Positions 33,713 through 44,635 of a stretch of DNA of 64,000 nt are shown here, one piece after another. The notes below the pieces were generated by a model. It had not been told where the DNA came from. It searched no databases and saw only the letters and a list, made by a program, of their open reading frames with translations. Origin of the DNA: Perca fluviatilis (taxonomy: Eukaryota; Chordata; Actinopteri; Perciformes; Percidae); the NCBI RefSeq assembly GCF_010015445.1, contig NC_053128.1:6413127-6477126 (forward strand). Reading direction: 5' to 3'. Within the stretch, counting starts at the first letter, position 1, and the number at the start of each line of letters is the position of its first letter. The position numbers and the translations under genes are program-made.

Positions 33713-34595
33713 TAGGGCTGGGCGATAAATCGATTTGATCGATTAACTCGAATGTGTAGTTAACGTCGATTTGCTAAATGAAAATCGGTTTTCTCCTTAA
33801 CATCCGCCGACGCTCCCCTCTGGGCTCCCGTAGTTCTTAACGGGCTCAGTCTTCCTCCCGCACATTTGCCATAGAGATACGCAAACAACTTGGCAGCGAC
33901 TAACATTAGTTCTTTTCTTAACTAGTCGTTTCATTACTTACTTAACTGTAATCTCCGCCGAAATGACCGGCAGCTCGCGGTGCTCTGTACCCGGCTGTCA
34001 CCTATTCTCAGATAACTGAACCACCAGCTACCGCTGACCTGACGGCGCACCAGAGGCGGTGTGGAGGAACTCTGTTGCGGCTCAACACATCTACTAAATG
34101 CCGCTTATACGACCGAGCTGTGACGGAGGTCTGTAGCGGCTTAAACAACTAGCAATCTCCGCTCTGTAGCACGGAGCTCCTCTTCGACATTTTTATTTTA
34201 CCGCTAGTTACTACGAAGGAGCTTGCTACAGGTATGCTACATTCATGAGACTGTGGGATGTTAACGCACGTTATTTAGCAACAGGTGAAAATAGGGGCAA
34301 GGTTGCGTGACTAAAGTCAAAATGATTTGAACTTTTAGGCGAGGAACGAGAAGTGAATTACCTGTATGTGTGAAAACAGCTTTATTAGCATAATTTTGTC
34401 ATTCTTTCAGGGGGGCAATACACTCAAACAAATTTATATTTCCACAAAACTGGCATGAATAATCATAATGGTATACATGCCCCATGTGTGTGTGTGTGTA
34501 TTAGTCAAAACAAAATTAAGTCAAAACTTGTTTTGAACAATTTCTTTGTCATCTGCAGATTGATTTTAAGTAGGGGGCCATTTCGCCCAGCCCTA
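33713..34595. mobile_element. non-autonomous hAT element with 8-bp target duplication
   Basis: Left end TAGGGCTGGGCGA and right end TCGCCCAGCCCTA (one internal difference, TTTCGCCC) are inverted repeats, flanked by identical GTTGTAAC at 33,705-33,712 and 34,596-34,603. The 8-bp duplication fits the hAT superfamily. The 883-base body has no transposase. Confidence 0.9.
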
Positions 34596-34690
34596 GTTGT
34601 AACACAGAGATTGTTGTGTTCTTCAGTCTCAAGTTGTCATAACACAAACATCTCAAACAATGCTAACTTTGCATTAAAAGTGTCATAATT

Positions 34691-34885
34691 GGATGCCCGG
34701 GTGGCTTAGTTGGTAGAGCGCGCGCCCATATGAGAAAGAGTTTTATTCCCCGATGAAGAGGGGTTCAAATCTGACCTCCCGTGGTTTGCTGCATGTCTTC
34801 CATCTCTCTCCCCTTTCATGTCTGAGCTGTCCTGGTGATTAAAGGCGGAAATTCACAAATAATAATCTTTAAAAAAAGAAAGAAG
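34691..34885 (+). mobile_element. tRNA-derived SINE with 13-bp target duplication
   Basis: A-box-like TGGCTTAGTTGGTAGAGCG at about 34,701 and B-box-like GGGTTCAAATCTGACC at about 34,761 form an RNA polymerase III promoter, followed by a tRNA-unrelated body and an A-rich tail. Perfect flanking AAGTGTCATAATT at 34,678-34,690 and 34,886-34,898 proves insertion by retrotransposition. It is not a functional tRNA gene. Confidence 0.92.
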
Positions 34886-34911
34886 AAGTGTCATAATTTA
34901 CCGAAAGACAC

Positions 34912-35412
34912 TTAAAGGGTAACTTCTCTTTTCCTATGTTTTTGTATGTAAGTGACTGACGGGAACAACAATTTTTGACATTGGTCCATTTTTTAAATGT
35001 AAAAACATCCACAAAATTGCATTTGCTTAAGCCACCAGACTCCATGTAAATAAACAGTCATTTTAGCATTGTAAAATACACTTCATTAAAGTCGACAGAA
35101 ACAAATTAAAACTATGAAAAGCAGTATGGCTTCGTCTTTCCACATTTACAATTGAAGATATGTTGGCTCTATACACGCTAAAAGTATATACAGTGAGCCT
35201 GCCAGTGGCAAAAACAGCAATGAAAATTGAATAATTGACAATGCACATCTGCCCTATAGGATTACACTGCAGCCCAGTCTGTGGCTGCTGCTCACAGCAT
35301 TCTCGCTTAGTACTAGACCAATTTCAAAGATTGTTGTTCCCATCAGTCACATTATTCACAAAAACATAGGAAAATAGTGTCCAGGTTGAAAAAAGACGAA
35401 ATTACTCTTTAA
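34912..35412. mobile_element. TTAA-flanked MITE
   Basis: Bounded by TTAA at 34,912 and 35,409. The ends AAGGGTAACTTC and GAAATTACTCTT are imperfect inverted repeats, with CCTATGTTTTTGT further in and ACAAAAACATAGG in inverse. No coding capacity. Part of it is related to 58,780-59,240. Confidence 0.65.
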
Positions 35413-35457
35413 TGACAACAGTCATGAACATTCAAAAAGACTTCATTTTAATGACAG

Positions 35458-35742
35458 GTGTCCTGCTACGTCCTGCCTATGCCCTGCAGTTCCCTGCAGT
35501 GCCCTGCTATGCCCTGCTACGCCCTGCAGTTCCCTGCTACGCCCTGCTATGCCCTGCTACGTCCTGCCTATGCCCTGCAATTCCCTGCTACACCCTGCTA
35601 TGCCCTGCTATGCCCTGCTACCCCCTGCAGTTCCCTCCTACGCCCTGCTACGTCCTGCTATGCCCTGCAGTGACCTGCTACGCCCTGTAACGCCCTGCAG
35701 TGCCCTGCTACGCCATGAACTGCTACAACTACTATTTCTAGT
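35458..35742 (+). mobile_element. retroelement family C copy, left half (split by L1)
   Basis: A minisatellite followed by AACTGCTACAACTACTATTT. The reverse complement of 56,455-56,545 has the same order, which ties this segment to family C. It continues at 41,331 after the L1 and again at 42,216 after a further insertion. Confidence 0.6.
35461..35717. repeat. CCCTGCTACG-type minisatellite
   Basis: About 25 degenerate copies of a 10-11 bp unit (CCCTGCTACG, CCCTGCTATG, CCCTGCAGTT). Frames such as CYALLRPA across it are artefacts. A short version of the same minisatellite lies at 56,485-56,540 on the other strand. Confidence 0.92.
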
Positions 35743-36117
35743 CAGTGTTCCATTTTCTTTTTTTTTTTTTATTTTTTTATATATTTTATTTTAACTTTTT
35801 TAAACTTTTACAAAAAAATAGAAAAAACCTACATACAAGATGGGTATACAGCATCTGTCATTGTTACATGAATTAAAGAAAGAGGCTATATGAGAATACA
35901 CACAATAACCAGTGGTAGCCCGGTGCTTCCTGTCTCATGATACCGTCATGTATGTATAAATAGAAAATAAAACAAAAAGAACACACACACACAAAAAAAA
36001 AAAAATAAAAAAAAAGCCCAGAGAGGAGAATCAAACCCTTAGTCAGTACCAAAAAAATACAAAAGAAAGAGATAAAACCGTACAAATACATAAAAGCCTG
36101 TTTCATACATTGGTCAT

Positions 36118-37324
36118 TTAGGTCTCATCAAGTAAAGCCAAAAATGGTTTCCACACTTTCTCACAATAGTTTGGTGCATCCCCTCTGCTAAGGCGAATCT
36201 GTTCCATTCTAGAAACACAAACCATTTCGTTGAGCCACCTCTTAAAGCAAGGAGACGATGGAGACTTCCAGTTAAGTAAAATCAATTTCTTGGCCGCTAC
36301 CATGCCTGTTTTGAGGACCTGCTTACAATGGGAAGGGAGGGTTGTTGTCCCTTCAGAGGAGCCAAAGATTGCCAGGTTACAGTCTGGTTGAATGCTTACT
36401 CTGTATTGCTTAGAGAACCAATTAAATATGTCACTCCAAAAGTTGTCCAGCACTGGGCAGTACCAGAATAAATGTGAAAGTGAACCTTCCGCTCCGCCAC
36501 ATCTATCACACATGGGAGACACTGAATCAAATATTTTATGAAGTTTAGTTTTGGAATAATGCAGTCTATGTATGACTTTAAATTGAATTAACCGAAATCT
36601 AGAGTTTATAGAACACTTCTGTATATACGGACAGGCCCTCGTTCCATAATTCCTCTGACAGTGGGACTCCCAGTTCTTTTGCCCATGCCTCCTTGAGATG
36701 ACTGGTGTTTGCTGGTGTCTCAAAGGCAGTGATAAAGTGGGAAATCAAGTGTTTGGAGTTTGGTTGTAAGAGAAATGTATCATAAAAATTATAATTGTGT
36801 GGTCTATTTGGGAAATTAGCAACGTTCTCCCTAACAAAATGTCTCACCTGTAAATATCGATAAAAATGTGACTGAGGGAGGTGATATCTAGCCTGGAGCA
36901 TAGGGAAAGAAGCAAAATTGTTATCTATATAAAAATCTGAAATGCAACATAGGCCCCTCTCCCTCCAATCCAAAAAAACCCCATCCGTCAATCCTGGTTT
37001 GAACAAGTGATTGCCTGTTATTGGGGCATTTACTGAAACATTTGGTAATCCAAGGAATTTTCTTATTTGATTAAATATCTTCAAAGAGTTACTAAGAACA
37101 TAATTGTGGCTAAACAACTTGTGAGACGGTTGTGCCTTTGAAAAGAGCAACGCTGGGAGTGAGGTCTGTGACACAGACATGGATTCAATCTTTAACCAGA
37201 GCGGAGAGGAACCGTCATCGTAGGGGGACCCCACTGCCAGAAAATGAGAGCCCTTGCATTTGCAGCCCAGTAATAATGCCAAAACAGGGAGGCCTAGACC
37301 CCCACTCTTTAAATCCTTCTGCAA
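36118..37324 (-). pseudogene. L1 ORF2 C-terminal region with zinc knuckle
   Basis: Two overlapping frames (37,324-36,599 and 36,723-36,118) that should be one. The second contains CDRCGGAEGSLSHLFWYC, a CX2C-X7-H-X4-C zinc knuckle typical of the end of L1-type ORF2. A frameshift lies near 36,600-36,720. Confidence 0.82.
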
Positions 37325-37481
37325 ATGGGCTTTAGAAATACGAGGGGTTTATCTGCCCAGACAAATGACAGGACGGCTACATCTAGTTGTTTAAAAAAGA
37401 TAATGGCAAATAAATGGGAGGTTTTGAAAAGATACAAGAATCTCGGAAGTGCAACCATTTTAACAGCATTGATGCGGCCGA

Positions 37482-38249
37482 TCATTGACAAGGGAGCAAC
37501 TTCCAGTTCCTAATATTAGCTTTTAGTTTATCCATCATATCCAAAAATTCAATTTCAGTAAAAGTTTGGGGTTCCTGGAGATCTTGAGGCCAAGATAACG
37601 TAATGTGGGTAGTAACTAATTTAAATGGCAAAGATTTCAAAAAAGTAGGACAAATGTTTGTCAATGGCATGAACTCACATTTGTCCCAGTTAATTGTATA
37701 CCCAGACAATTTACTAAATGAGTTTATATAATTCAAAAGGTTGGGAACTGAGACCACTGGGTCTGATAAACAGATCAATAAATCATCAGCATACAGATTA
37801 ACAAGGCTTTCAACAGTACCAAACTTTACCCCATGAATGCCTGGGTGACTCCTTATGCCTATTGCAAGTGGTTCCAAGGTAATATCAAAAAGAAGAGGAG
37901 AAAGAGGGTCGCCCTGCCTTACACCCCTCTTCAACTCAAAAGATTGGGATCTATCTGAATTTGTGAGAATAGAGGATACTGGTTTAAGATAAATTATATT
38001 CACCCATTCAATGAAATTTTCACCAAATCCAAATTGTTTTAGTGTCTTTAGCATGTAAGGCCATTCGATCTGATCGAATGCCTTCTGGGCGTCGAGGGAT
38101 AAAACAGCAGCCTGTGTATCCTTCCCCTGCACTGAATATATTGTATTTAAAAGCAAACGGACATTACTAAAAGAAAACCGACCCGGGATAAATCCAGTCT
38201 GATTAGGGTGTACAATTGTGGAAATATGCCTACCCAATTTTGTCGCCAA
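37482..38249 (-). pseudogene. L1 ORF2 reverse transcriptase
   Basis: Blocks FIPGRFSFSNVRLLLN, the motif A VLSLDAQKAFDQIEW, GVRQGDPLSPLLFDITLEPL and the catalytic YADD motif (LYADDLLICL), then the thumb. Upstream RT block 0 and the link to the endonuclease (38,250-38,880) are out of frame; a further shift near 37,480 separates the downstream part. Confidence 0.9.
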
Positions 38250-38882
38250 AACTTTAGTTAGTATTTTTAAGTCACATTTTAAGAGAGCAACAGGTCTGTA
38301 ACTTGCGGATCAACCTCATCCCTTCCCCTTTCAAAAGCAAGCAAATTTGCTTCATATAATGAACTGGGAAGCGTCTTATTTCTCATAGAATCGTTCACCA
38401 TTCTCAGCATGAGTGGAACTATTTTGTCATGAAATGATTTATAAAATTCACAGCCAAAGCCATCAGGACCGGATGTTTTTCCGAGGGGAAGGCTTGAATA
38501 GCATTCAAAAGGTCAGTTTTAGAAATTGGGGCCTCCATGTCATCTCTTGCTGCACTATCTAATTGGGGAACGTTTAAATTGGCAAAAAGTTACAGAAATC
38601 TGATTCAGTGGCCTTTACTTTACTAGAATACAGTTCCTTATAGAAGTCCCGAAGCAAACATTTATCTCTCTCGGATTGGTTAGGAGCCTGCCTGATTTGG
38701 ATTTTATCCTGTGAATGGCCTGTTTAGCCCTTTCGCCCCTAAGTTGGCTAGCTAACAGTTTCCCGGTTTATCTCCAAGTTCAAAATGTTTCTGTTTAATT
38801 TTCAATAGAAGACTACTAACACGCTTATTAAGAATGGTATTGTATTCATATTTTAATTTCATGATCTTGTTGTAATCAGCGG

Positions 38883-39974
38883 CTAAGAGGGAAGATCTAT
38901 AGGTCTCTTCCAGTATGGGAAGCATTTTTCAATGTCCTTGAGGCGGCTGTTAAGTTTTCTTTTCTTGGCTGATTCAAATGAAATAACGTGGCCCCTCATA
39001 ACTACTTTAAAGGTCTCCCACAAAATAGAATCAGAGACCTCTCCGTTATCATTTGTAACAAGAAAACCTCGTCTATACGCTGCATTCATGTGCTCAATAA
39101 AAGACTGGTCTTCAAGAAGAAGAGGGTTGAGGCGCCAGCTATATTTTGGGCTTGACAGGATATTTTTGAAATTAAGAGAGACTGGACTGTGATCTGATAT
39201 TAAAATATTATGATAAGTAGAAGTAGTAACACTAGGCAGTAATTCAGAAGCTATCAGAAAGTAATCGATTCTAGTGTAAGACTTATGGACATGAGAATAA
39301 AAAGAAAATTCCCTATCTGTAGGATGCTGCAGTCGCCATATTTCAACCATATTCCTTGTTTTAATTAAATCATTCAGAATTCCCACTGAGGTTATTGCAG
39401 GAGGCGGTTTTGTAGAAAGTCTATCTAGGACCGGGTCAAGATAACAATTGAAGTCGCCTCCAATAATAACATTAGAGGCAGAAGCTGGTATCAAATCAAA
39501 TGCTTTACGGAAGAAGTCAGGATTGTCAATATTCGGACCGTAGATGTTAAGCATCGTTATCGGAAGGGAGTTAATATGCCCAGATATCATCAAATACCTG
39601 CCATATGGGTCTGCTGTCATACAATCAAGGTGAAATGGTACATTTTTTCGAAAAAGAATAGCAACCCCCCTAGACTTGCGGGTAAAAGGTGCTTGATAGA
39701 CTTGGGAGATCCAATTCGCTCTCAACCTGCGCTGCTCATTTACACTAATGTGCGTTTCCTGAAGAAAAATTACGTCTGGCTTTAGTGACTTGAGATGCGA
39801 GAAGACTCGACCCCTTTTAACCACATGACCCAACCCCTTTACATTCCATGTGACCAATGTAAACTTATCATTTATACTGCTATGGGTTATTCTATCGGAT
39901 ACTGACATCATCTCTGGAATAAAAGCAATCTGGTATCCTCTCAAAAATGCACAAAACACAATAAAACAAGACAC
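38883..39974 (-). pseudogene. L1 ORF2 endonuclease domain
   Basis: Reads LVTWNVKGLGHVVKRGRVF, PDVIFLQETHIS (metal-binding Glu), GVAILFRKNVPF, MLNIYGPN, VIIGGDFNCYLDP (catalytic Asp/Asn) and ISDHSPVSLNF (catalytic His). This is a complete set of APE-type endonuclease residues. The frame runs on about 100 codons, then is broken before the RT. Confidence 0.92.
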
Positions 39975-40448
39975 ATAAAGAATCTACCTTGTAATCTGAG
40001 GTAACACACTCAAACAAACCCATGAACCTGAACATGTCCCCTACCCGCCCCCAAGCACTTCCCCAAACGAAGCACAGACATCCCTTCATGCCCGGGACCG
40101 CTACACGCACGACTGAAACCCGCTTTCAAACCTGTAACTCGCTATTAAAGCTGTGATAGCTAACTTAGCCCGGCTCCCTTGCCTAGCATACCTGACCGAA
40201 GTCAGAGAAAACAAAATGACAGTCTCTCAAAATGTTGAACACAGTTATCTAAATGAGAAAAGCAGCATCAAAATGATGCTATTAGCCCTCTGTGCAAGTA
40301 TACACTAAGGGATCACAACAGCCTTAAGATCAGTTCTTTAAGTCAGTGTTCACAAAAGTCATTGCCTCACTCGGTGTGCTGAAAACCTTAAACCGATCCT
40401 TGTGTTTTATCCGAGCCCCTGCGCAGAAGAGTAGGCTGTGCTCCACCT

Positions 40449-41152
40449 TCAGCTCCCCGGCATCCTCAGGACCCCGGTGTATTCACGCCGTTGCCGCATC
40501 ACCTCTGGCGTGTAGTCGGGAAAATAAGCACCTTGTTGCCTTTGTACTCCAGTTGTCGTTCCCTCGGCGGTATGCGCTCCTTCTCCGATAAAAGTGGACC
40601 CTGGCAATGATGGCGCGAGGTTTAGCTCCGACTGCGGTGGCGCCGGGTCGGTCGCCGGTCGATAACCACCGGCGACCGAAACCCGTGTCAAAACTTTGGA
40701 ATCAATGCCTCACAAATTCTGTTGGTTGCCCCTTCTTCCTGCTCAGGTATGCCGATAATCTTAATATTATTGCGACGCGACCGGCCTTCGAGGTCGTCCA
40801 CTTTTAGTTTGAGTGCGTCATTCTCGTTTTTCAGGCTAGCGACCGTCTTCTCCAAGCAGGTCATGCGGTTCTCATGGTCCAGCACTTGCTCTTCCACCGA
40901 CTCTACCTTCTCCAATAGTTCCCTTTGCGAGCTTTGTACCTCCTTAAGCGTCTGCTCTAATTTATCAAACCTGCCGTTGATGTGGTCAAGGATCTTGTCG
41001 GAAACTTTCTCCCAGATTAAAGGCAGATGCTCCGTGTCGCTGTCGCTGTCGTCATGACCTGGTGAGCTACCGCTGGCACTGTTAGCATTAGCGCCAGCAG
41101 AAGCTGAGGGTGGTCGAGATAACTCGACGTTTTTGACCGGCTTCTTCGGCAT
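40449..41152 (-). pseudogene. L1 ORF1 (coiled-coil RNA-binding protein), frameshifted
   Basis: From 41,152 it reads MPKKPVKNVELSRPPSASAG, a Ser/Asp-rich stretch, a coiled coil of about 80 residues (heptads around RFDKLEQTLKEVQSSQRELL), then RRNNIKIIGIPEQEEGA, the hallmark of the L1 ORF1 RRM region. The frame ends at 40,688 and continues in another frame to 40,449 (FPDYTPEVMRQRREYTGV), the ORF1 C-terminal domain. One frameshift near 40,690. Confidence 0.9.
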
Positions 41153-41339
41153 ATCGTTGCATACACTTAACTGGTTAAGCCCCTCGTATGTAAAGTTATT
41201 CCTGAGGCTGATAAAATTAAGTACGAGACTGTCAAAATAACGATTTTAAATATTGGCAAGGAGGAGCCCCTGAAAGCACGTCTACTCCATGCGCTGCTCA
41301 CTAGCGCCCCCCCAGTGTTCCATTTTCTTTAATGTGACC

Positions 41340-42215
41340 AGTGTCGGGAAGTTTGCTCATACTTCTTAAAAAAATAATCTGTTACTTTACTTAGTTACCC
41401 CCTATGGAAAGTAACTTTTTACGTTACGCGTTATTTTAAAGTAGTCTCTGGCAGAGACTGAAGTTAATCATACAAAAACTATCTCTGACCATAAAGCCAA
41501 TCTCTAGTTTATCAGTAAAGTGTCTGAACTACACTGCAGACTGGACTCTCTACTCACAGAGTGACGGCTGATTCATTATGAACGAGTCCAGCGCGGGTTG
41601 AAAGCACATCGGCAGGTCATTGGCGTTACACGGTGTTAGTGTATGTGATGTCTGTATCGACCCCTACCGGTCGTGTAGCCACGATGGTCCGTGCATTGTC
41701 GTAGACACATGCAGCCTCTTTTCTGGAAATCCTTGCGTGTCCGTGCGACCGACACAAGTCCACAGCGGTCCGCTGCGTGTAGCCTAGTCTATGTATGAGC
41801 CCATCTCCACCGCATCCATCTGTGAGGTTGTCAGCTTTGTGTCTGCCTAGGACAGTAGGACGGCCAATTTAACCACCAGTCCTAAGCGATGTAGTGGCAT
41901 GTGTCACGTAGCTCTCTGCTCAGAGCGCTGTCCAGCAAAAAGCCACAAAGCTTAAAATGCTCTCAAAAGTTAGCGTTGGCTGCAGCATTGCTCTGCTACC
42001 AGCCTCTGTCACGTCACGTGTGGAGCTTGTGAGCGCGCAGCTGATAAGGCAGTGTGTCTGTCAAATCTGTCCCTGGGAAAAGTAACGTAGCGCTGAATTG
42101 AAAAAGGAACTACGTTTCGTTACCAAATTTTCAGTAGTAACGGGTTACACTACTTTTTACCTGAAAAAGTAGTTACGTTACTGTTACGTTACTGTTACTT
42201 TGTAACGCGTTTCTC
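41340..42215. mobile_element. DNA-transposon remnant inserted in family C retroelement
   Basis: Ends rich in inverted GTAACTTTTTACGTTAC and GTAACGTAACTACTTTTT-like strings (41,410-41,440 and 42,140-42,210) suggest a non-autonomous hAT-type element. Exact termini and a target duplication could not be established. No coding sequence. Confidence 0.5.
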
Positions 42216-42435
42216 CCTAAAAGGAAGTTTTCCTCACCACTCAAGGTTTCTCCTTAAAAGGACGTTTTTCCTCACAACTGTCGTACTAAATACTAGCACT
42301 TGGGGGAATTACTGGAATTATTGTGTCTTTGTAAATTATAGTGTGGTCTAAACCTACTCTATCTGTAAAGTGCCTTGAGATAACTCTTGTTATGATTTGA
42401 TACTATAAATAAAATTGAATTGAAATTGAATTGAA
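42216..42435 (+). mobile_element. retroelement family C copy, 3' end
   Basis: Reads AAGGACGTTTTTCCTCACAA to ACTCTATCTGTAAAGTGCC to ACTATAAATAAAATTGAATT with an ATTGA-type tail. Plus-strand continuation of the copy begun at 35,458. Confidence 0.75.
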
Positions 42436-42534
42436 TGTCATAATTATGACGGTGTCATGTCAGTCTTATGCACACTCCTTCTAATAAAGTGTTACCGAGA
42501 GGACTAGGTCAACACATCAACCTAATGGTCTCAT

Positions 42535-42961
42535 TATCTGAGCAGGGTTATCATAGTTATTTTTTTTTTACTGTATGGATGGTGGAATTCATCTAGTCTG
42601 ATATATCAAACTCTTTACTTCATGTTCTAAAGAGGAGATATAATAACAAAATGACTTGCTTTAAACACTCCTCCTCCTTTAATGTATTTAGCCTGTTTTG
42701 TGGCAATTTTGCAATTACTCTTGGGAAAAGAGGAACGAGAATACAATATCTTGTTTCCTGCTTCCTTTGCCCATCTTAGATCTGCAAGTTGACAGATGGG
42801 TGTTACCGTGATGCTGTGGAGTGCAAATGCCCACGCCCCATTCCATGTATATCATTGATGTGGAAATGAGGAACTCAGTTTTAGTTTGGATCAGTTCCCA
42901 GTTCCTAGTTTTTATATGACAAAGTGGAACTATTTGCCAGTCATTGTCTCCGAGAGGTGAA
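42535..42961 (+). promoter_or_regulatory. upstream region of the first TRIM gene
   Basis: Conserved with 46,065-46,485 and with the orphan block at 33,042. Near the gene both intact copies share an AGTTTTAGTTTGG or AGTTTTGGTTTGG string (42,877 and 46,403), which is loosely ISRE-like with two or more mismatches, and a TGACAAAGTGGAACTATTTG block. A TTTATATG string at 42,911 could act as a TATA element but is not conserved. Regulatory role is inferred. Confidence 0.5.
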
Positions 42962-44635
42962 ATGGCGCAGCGAGGAATTCAGATGGACCAGGAAAAACTC
43001 TGCTGTTCGATCTGTCTGGATCTACTGAAGGATCCGGTGACTATTCCCTGTGGGCACAGCTACTGTATGAGCTGTATTAAAAGCCACTGGGATGTAGAGG
43101 ATCATAAGAAAATCCACAGCTGTCCTCAGTGCAGACAGCTCCTTATACCGAGGCCTGCCCTGGTGAAAAACACCATGTTGGCAGATTTAGTGGAGGAACT
43201 GAAGAAGACAGGACTCCAACCTGCTCCTGCTGATCACCGCTATGCCGTACCTGAAGATGTGGCATGTGATGTCTGCACTGGGAGAAAGCTGAAAGCTCTC
43301 AAGTCCTGTCTGCAGTGTCTGGTCTCTTACTGTGAGCAGCACCTCCAGCTTCACTATGAATCCCCTGCCTTTGGAAAACACAAGCTGGTCGAGCCCTCCA
43401 AGACGTTTCAGGAGAACGTCTGTACTCGTCACAACGAGGTGATGAAGATGTTCTGTCGCACCGATCAGAAATTCATCTGCTATCTGTGCTCTTTGGAGGA
43501 ACATAAAGGCCACGACACAGTTTCATCTGCAGCAGAACAAACTAAGAGGCAGGAAAAGCTTGGGGTGTTACGACAAAAGATCCAGCAGAGAATGCAGGAC
43601 AAAGAGAAGGATGTCAAGCTGCTTCAGAAGGAGGTGGAGACCATCACTGACTCTGCTAATGAAACTGTCAGAAACAGTGAGCAGATCTTCGCCGGCCTGG
43701 TCTATCTCATTGAAAATAAAAGCTCAGAAGTGAAGCAGCAGATCCGATTTCAGCAGAAAACTGAAGTGAGTCGAGTCAAAGAGCTCCAAATGAAGCTAGA
43801 ACAGGAGATCTCAGAACTGAGGAGGAAAGACACTGAGCTGGAGAAGCTCTCTCACGAACAGGATAACACCCAACTCAAGTACCCCCCTCTGCCATGTCTA
43901 AGTGAATCTACAGACTTGCCCAGTAGCAGTACCAATCCTCCGAGGTACTTTGAGGATGTGACTGCAGCTGTGACAGAGGCCGTAGATAAACTACAGGACG
44001 TTCTTATCGAGGAATGGATCAAGATCTCGCATACATTGACTAGCGTGGATGTTTTACTGCCACAAGCCGAGCCAAAGACTAGAGATGAATTCTTAAAATA
44101 TTCGCACAAAATCACACTGGATCCAAACACAGCAAACCAACAGCTGCAATTATCTGAGGGGAACAGAAAAGCAAAAAACAAGAGAAAAAAACAGTCGTGT
44201 TCTAGTCACCCAGGCCGATTTATTAACAGGTCTCAGGTCCTGAGTCAAGAGAGTCTGACTGGACGTCATTACTGGGAGGTGGAGTGGAGTGGGTTAGGAG
44301 TTCACGTAGCTGTCGCATACAAGGATATTAGCAGAAAAGGAGACAAAAGTCAATTTGGAAACAATGACAAGTCTTGGGCTTTAGATTGTTCAGATGTTAA
44401 TTATGAATTCAGTCATGACGGAATCTGTACTTCCGTCTCGGGTCCTGAGTCCTCCCGAGTGGGGGTGTACCTGGATCACAGGGTAGGTGTTCTGTGTTTC
44501 TACAGCATCTCTGAAACCATGACCCTCCTCCACAGAGTCCAGACCACATTCACTCAGCCGCTCTATGCTGGACTCAGGACTTATGGTTTTCTTGGTTTTG
44601 GATCGTCTGCTGAGTTTTGTGAGCCGAAAGACTAA
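42962..44635 (+). CDS. fish TRIM protein (finTRIM / TRIM16-like), putative E3 ubiquitin ligase, copy 1
   Basis: A single-exon gene of 557 residues, starting at MAQRGIQMDQEKLCCSICLD in a good context (GTGAAATGG). The open frame extends six codons further only through a TTG. Domains: C3HC4 RING at about 14-60 (CCSIC, CGHSYCMSC, CPQC), B-box 1 at about 100-140 (CDVCTGRKLKALKSC), B-box 2 at about 148-188 (CTRHNEVMKMFC, CYLCSLEEHKGHD), coiled coil about 190-300 and PRY/SPRY about 365-555 (LDPNTAN, LTGRHYWEVEW, GVYLDHRVGVLCFYS). TRIM RINGs transfer ubiquitin; the B30.2 domain selects targets. The family is hugely expanded in fish and linked to antiviral immunity. All zinc ligands appear intact. Name and exact subfamily are from memory. 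Confidence 0.95.
   Translation: MAQRGIQMDQEKLCCSICLDLLKDPVTIPCGHSYCMSCIKSHWDVEDHKKIHSCPQCRQLLIPRPALVKNTMLADLVEELKKTGLQPAPADHRYAVPEDVACDVCTGRKLKALKSCLQCLVSYCEQHLQLHYESPAFGKHKLVEPSKTFQENVCTRHNEVMKMFCRTDQKFICYLCSLEEHKGHDTVSSAAEQTKRQEKLGVLRQKIQQRMQDKEKDVKLLQKEVETITDSANETVRNSEQIFAGLVYLIENKSSEVKQQIRFQQKTEVSRVKELQMKLEQEISELRRKDTELEKLSHEQDNTQLKYPPLPCLSESTDLPSSSTNPPRYFEDVTAAVTEAVDKLQDVLIEEWIKISHTLTSVDVLLPQAEPKTRDEFLKYSHKITLDPNTANQQLQLSEGNRKAKNKRKKQSCSSHPGRFINRSQVLSQESLTGRHYWEVEWSGLGVHVAVAYKDISRKGDKSQFGNNDKSWALDCSDVNYEFSHDGICTSVSGPESSRVGVYLDHRVGVLCFYSISETMTLLHRVQTTFTQPLYAGLRTYGFLGFGSSAEFCEPKD

Larger units (their letters stand above)
35761..41312 (-). mobile_element. L1-clade LINE, near full length, with 18-bp target duplication
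   Basis: Perfect duplication CAGTGTTCCATTTTCTTT at 35,743-35,760 and 41,313-41,330 bounds a 5,552-base minus-strand element. In element order it has a 5' region, ORF1 (41,152-40,449), the ORF2 endonuclease (39,974-38,883), reverse transcriptase (38,249-37,482), a C-terminal region with a zinc knuckle (37,324-36,118), a 3' UTR and a poly(A) tail seen as T-runs from 35,761. Frameshifts in ORF1 and ORF2 make it inactive. The intact TSD and long frames suggest a fairly young insertion. Confidence 0.93.

Noticed and set aside
34691..34885. tRNA gene
   Set aside because: A and B boxes are present but the cloverleaf is not preserved, and the A-rich tail plus target duplication show it is a SINE. 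The same reasoning applies to 11,283-11,457.
35412..35794. Cys/Pro/Leu-rich reading frames in three phases
   Set aside because: Open only because the CCCTGCTACG minisatellite lacks stops; no start context or domain.
42944..42961. Upstream start of the first TRIM gene
   Set aside because: The six extra codons begin at TTG; the ATG at 42,962 has a good context and matches the start of the paralogue at 46,486.
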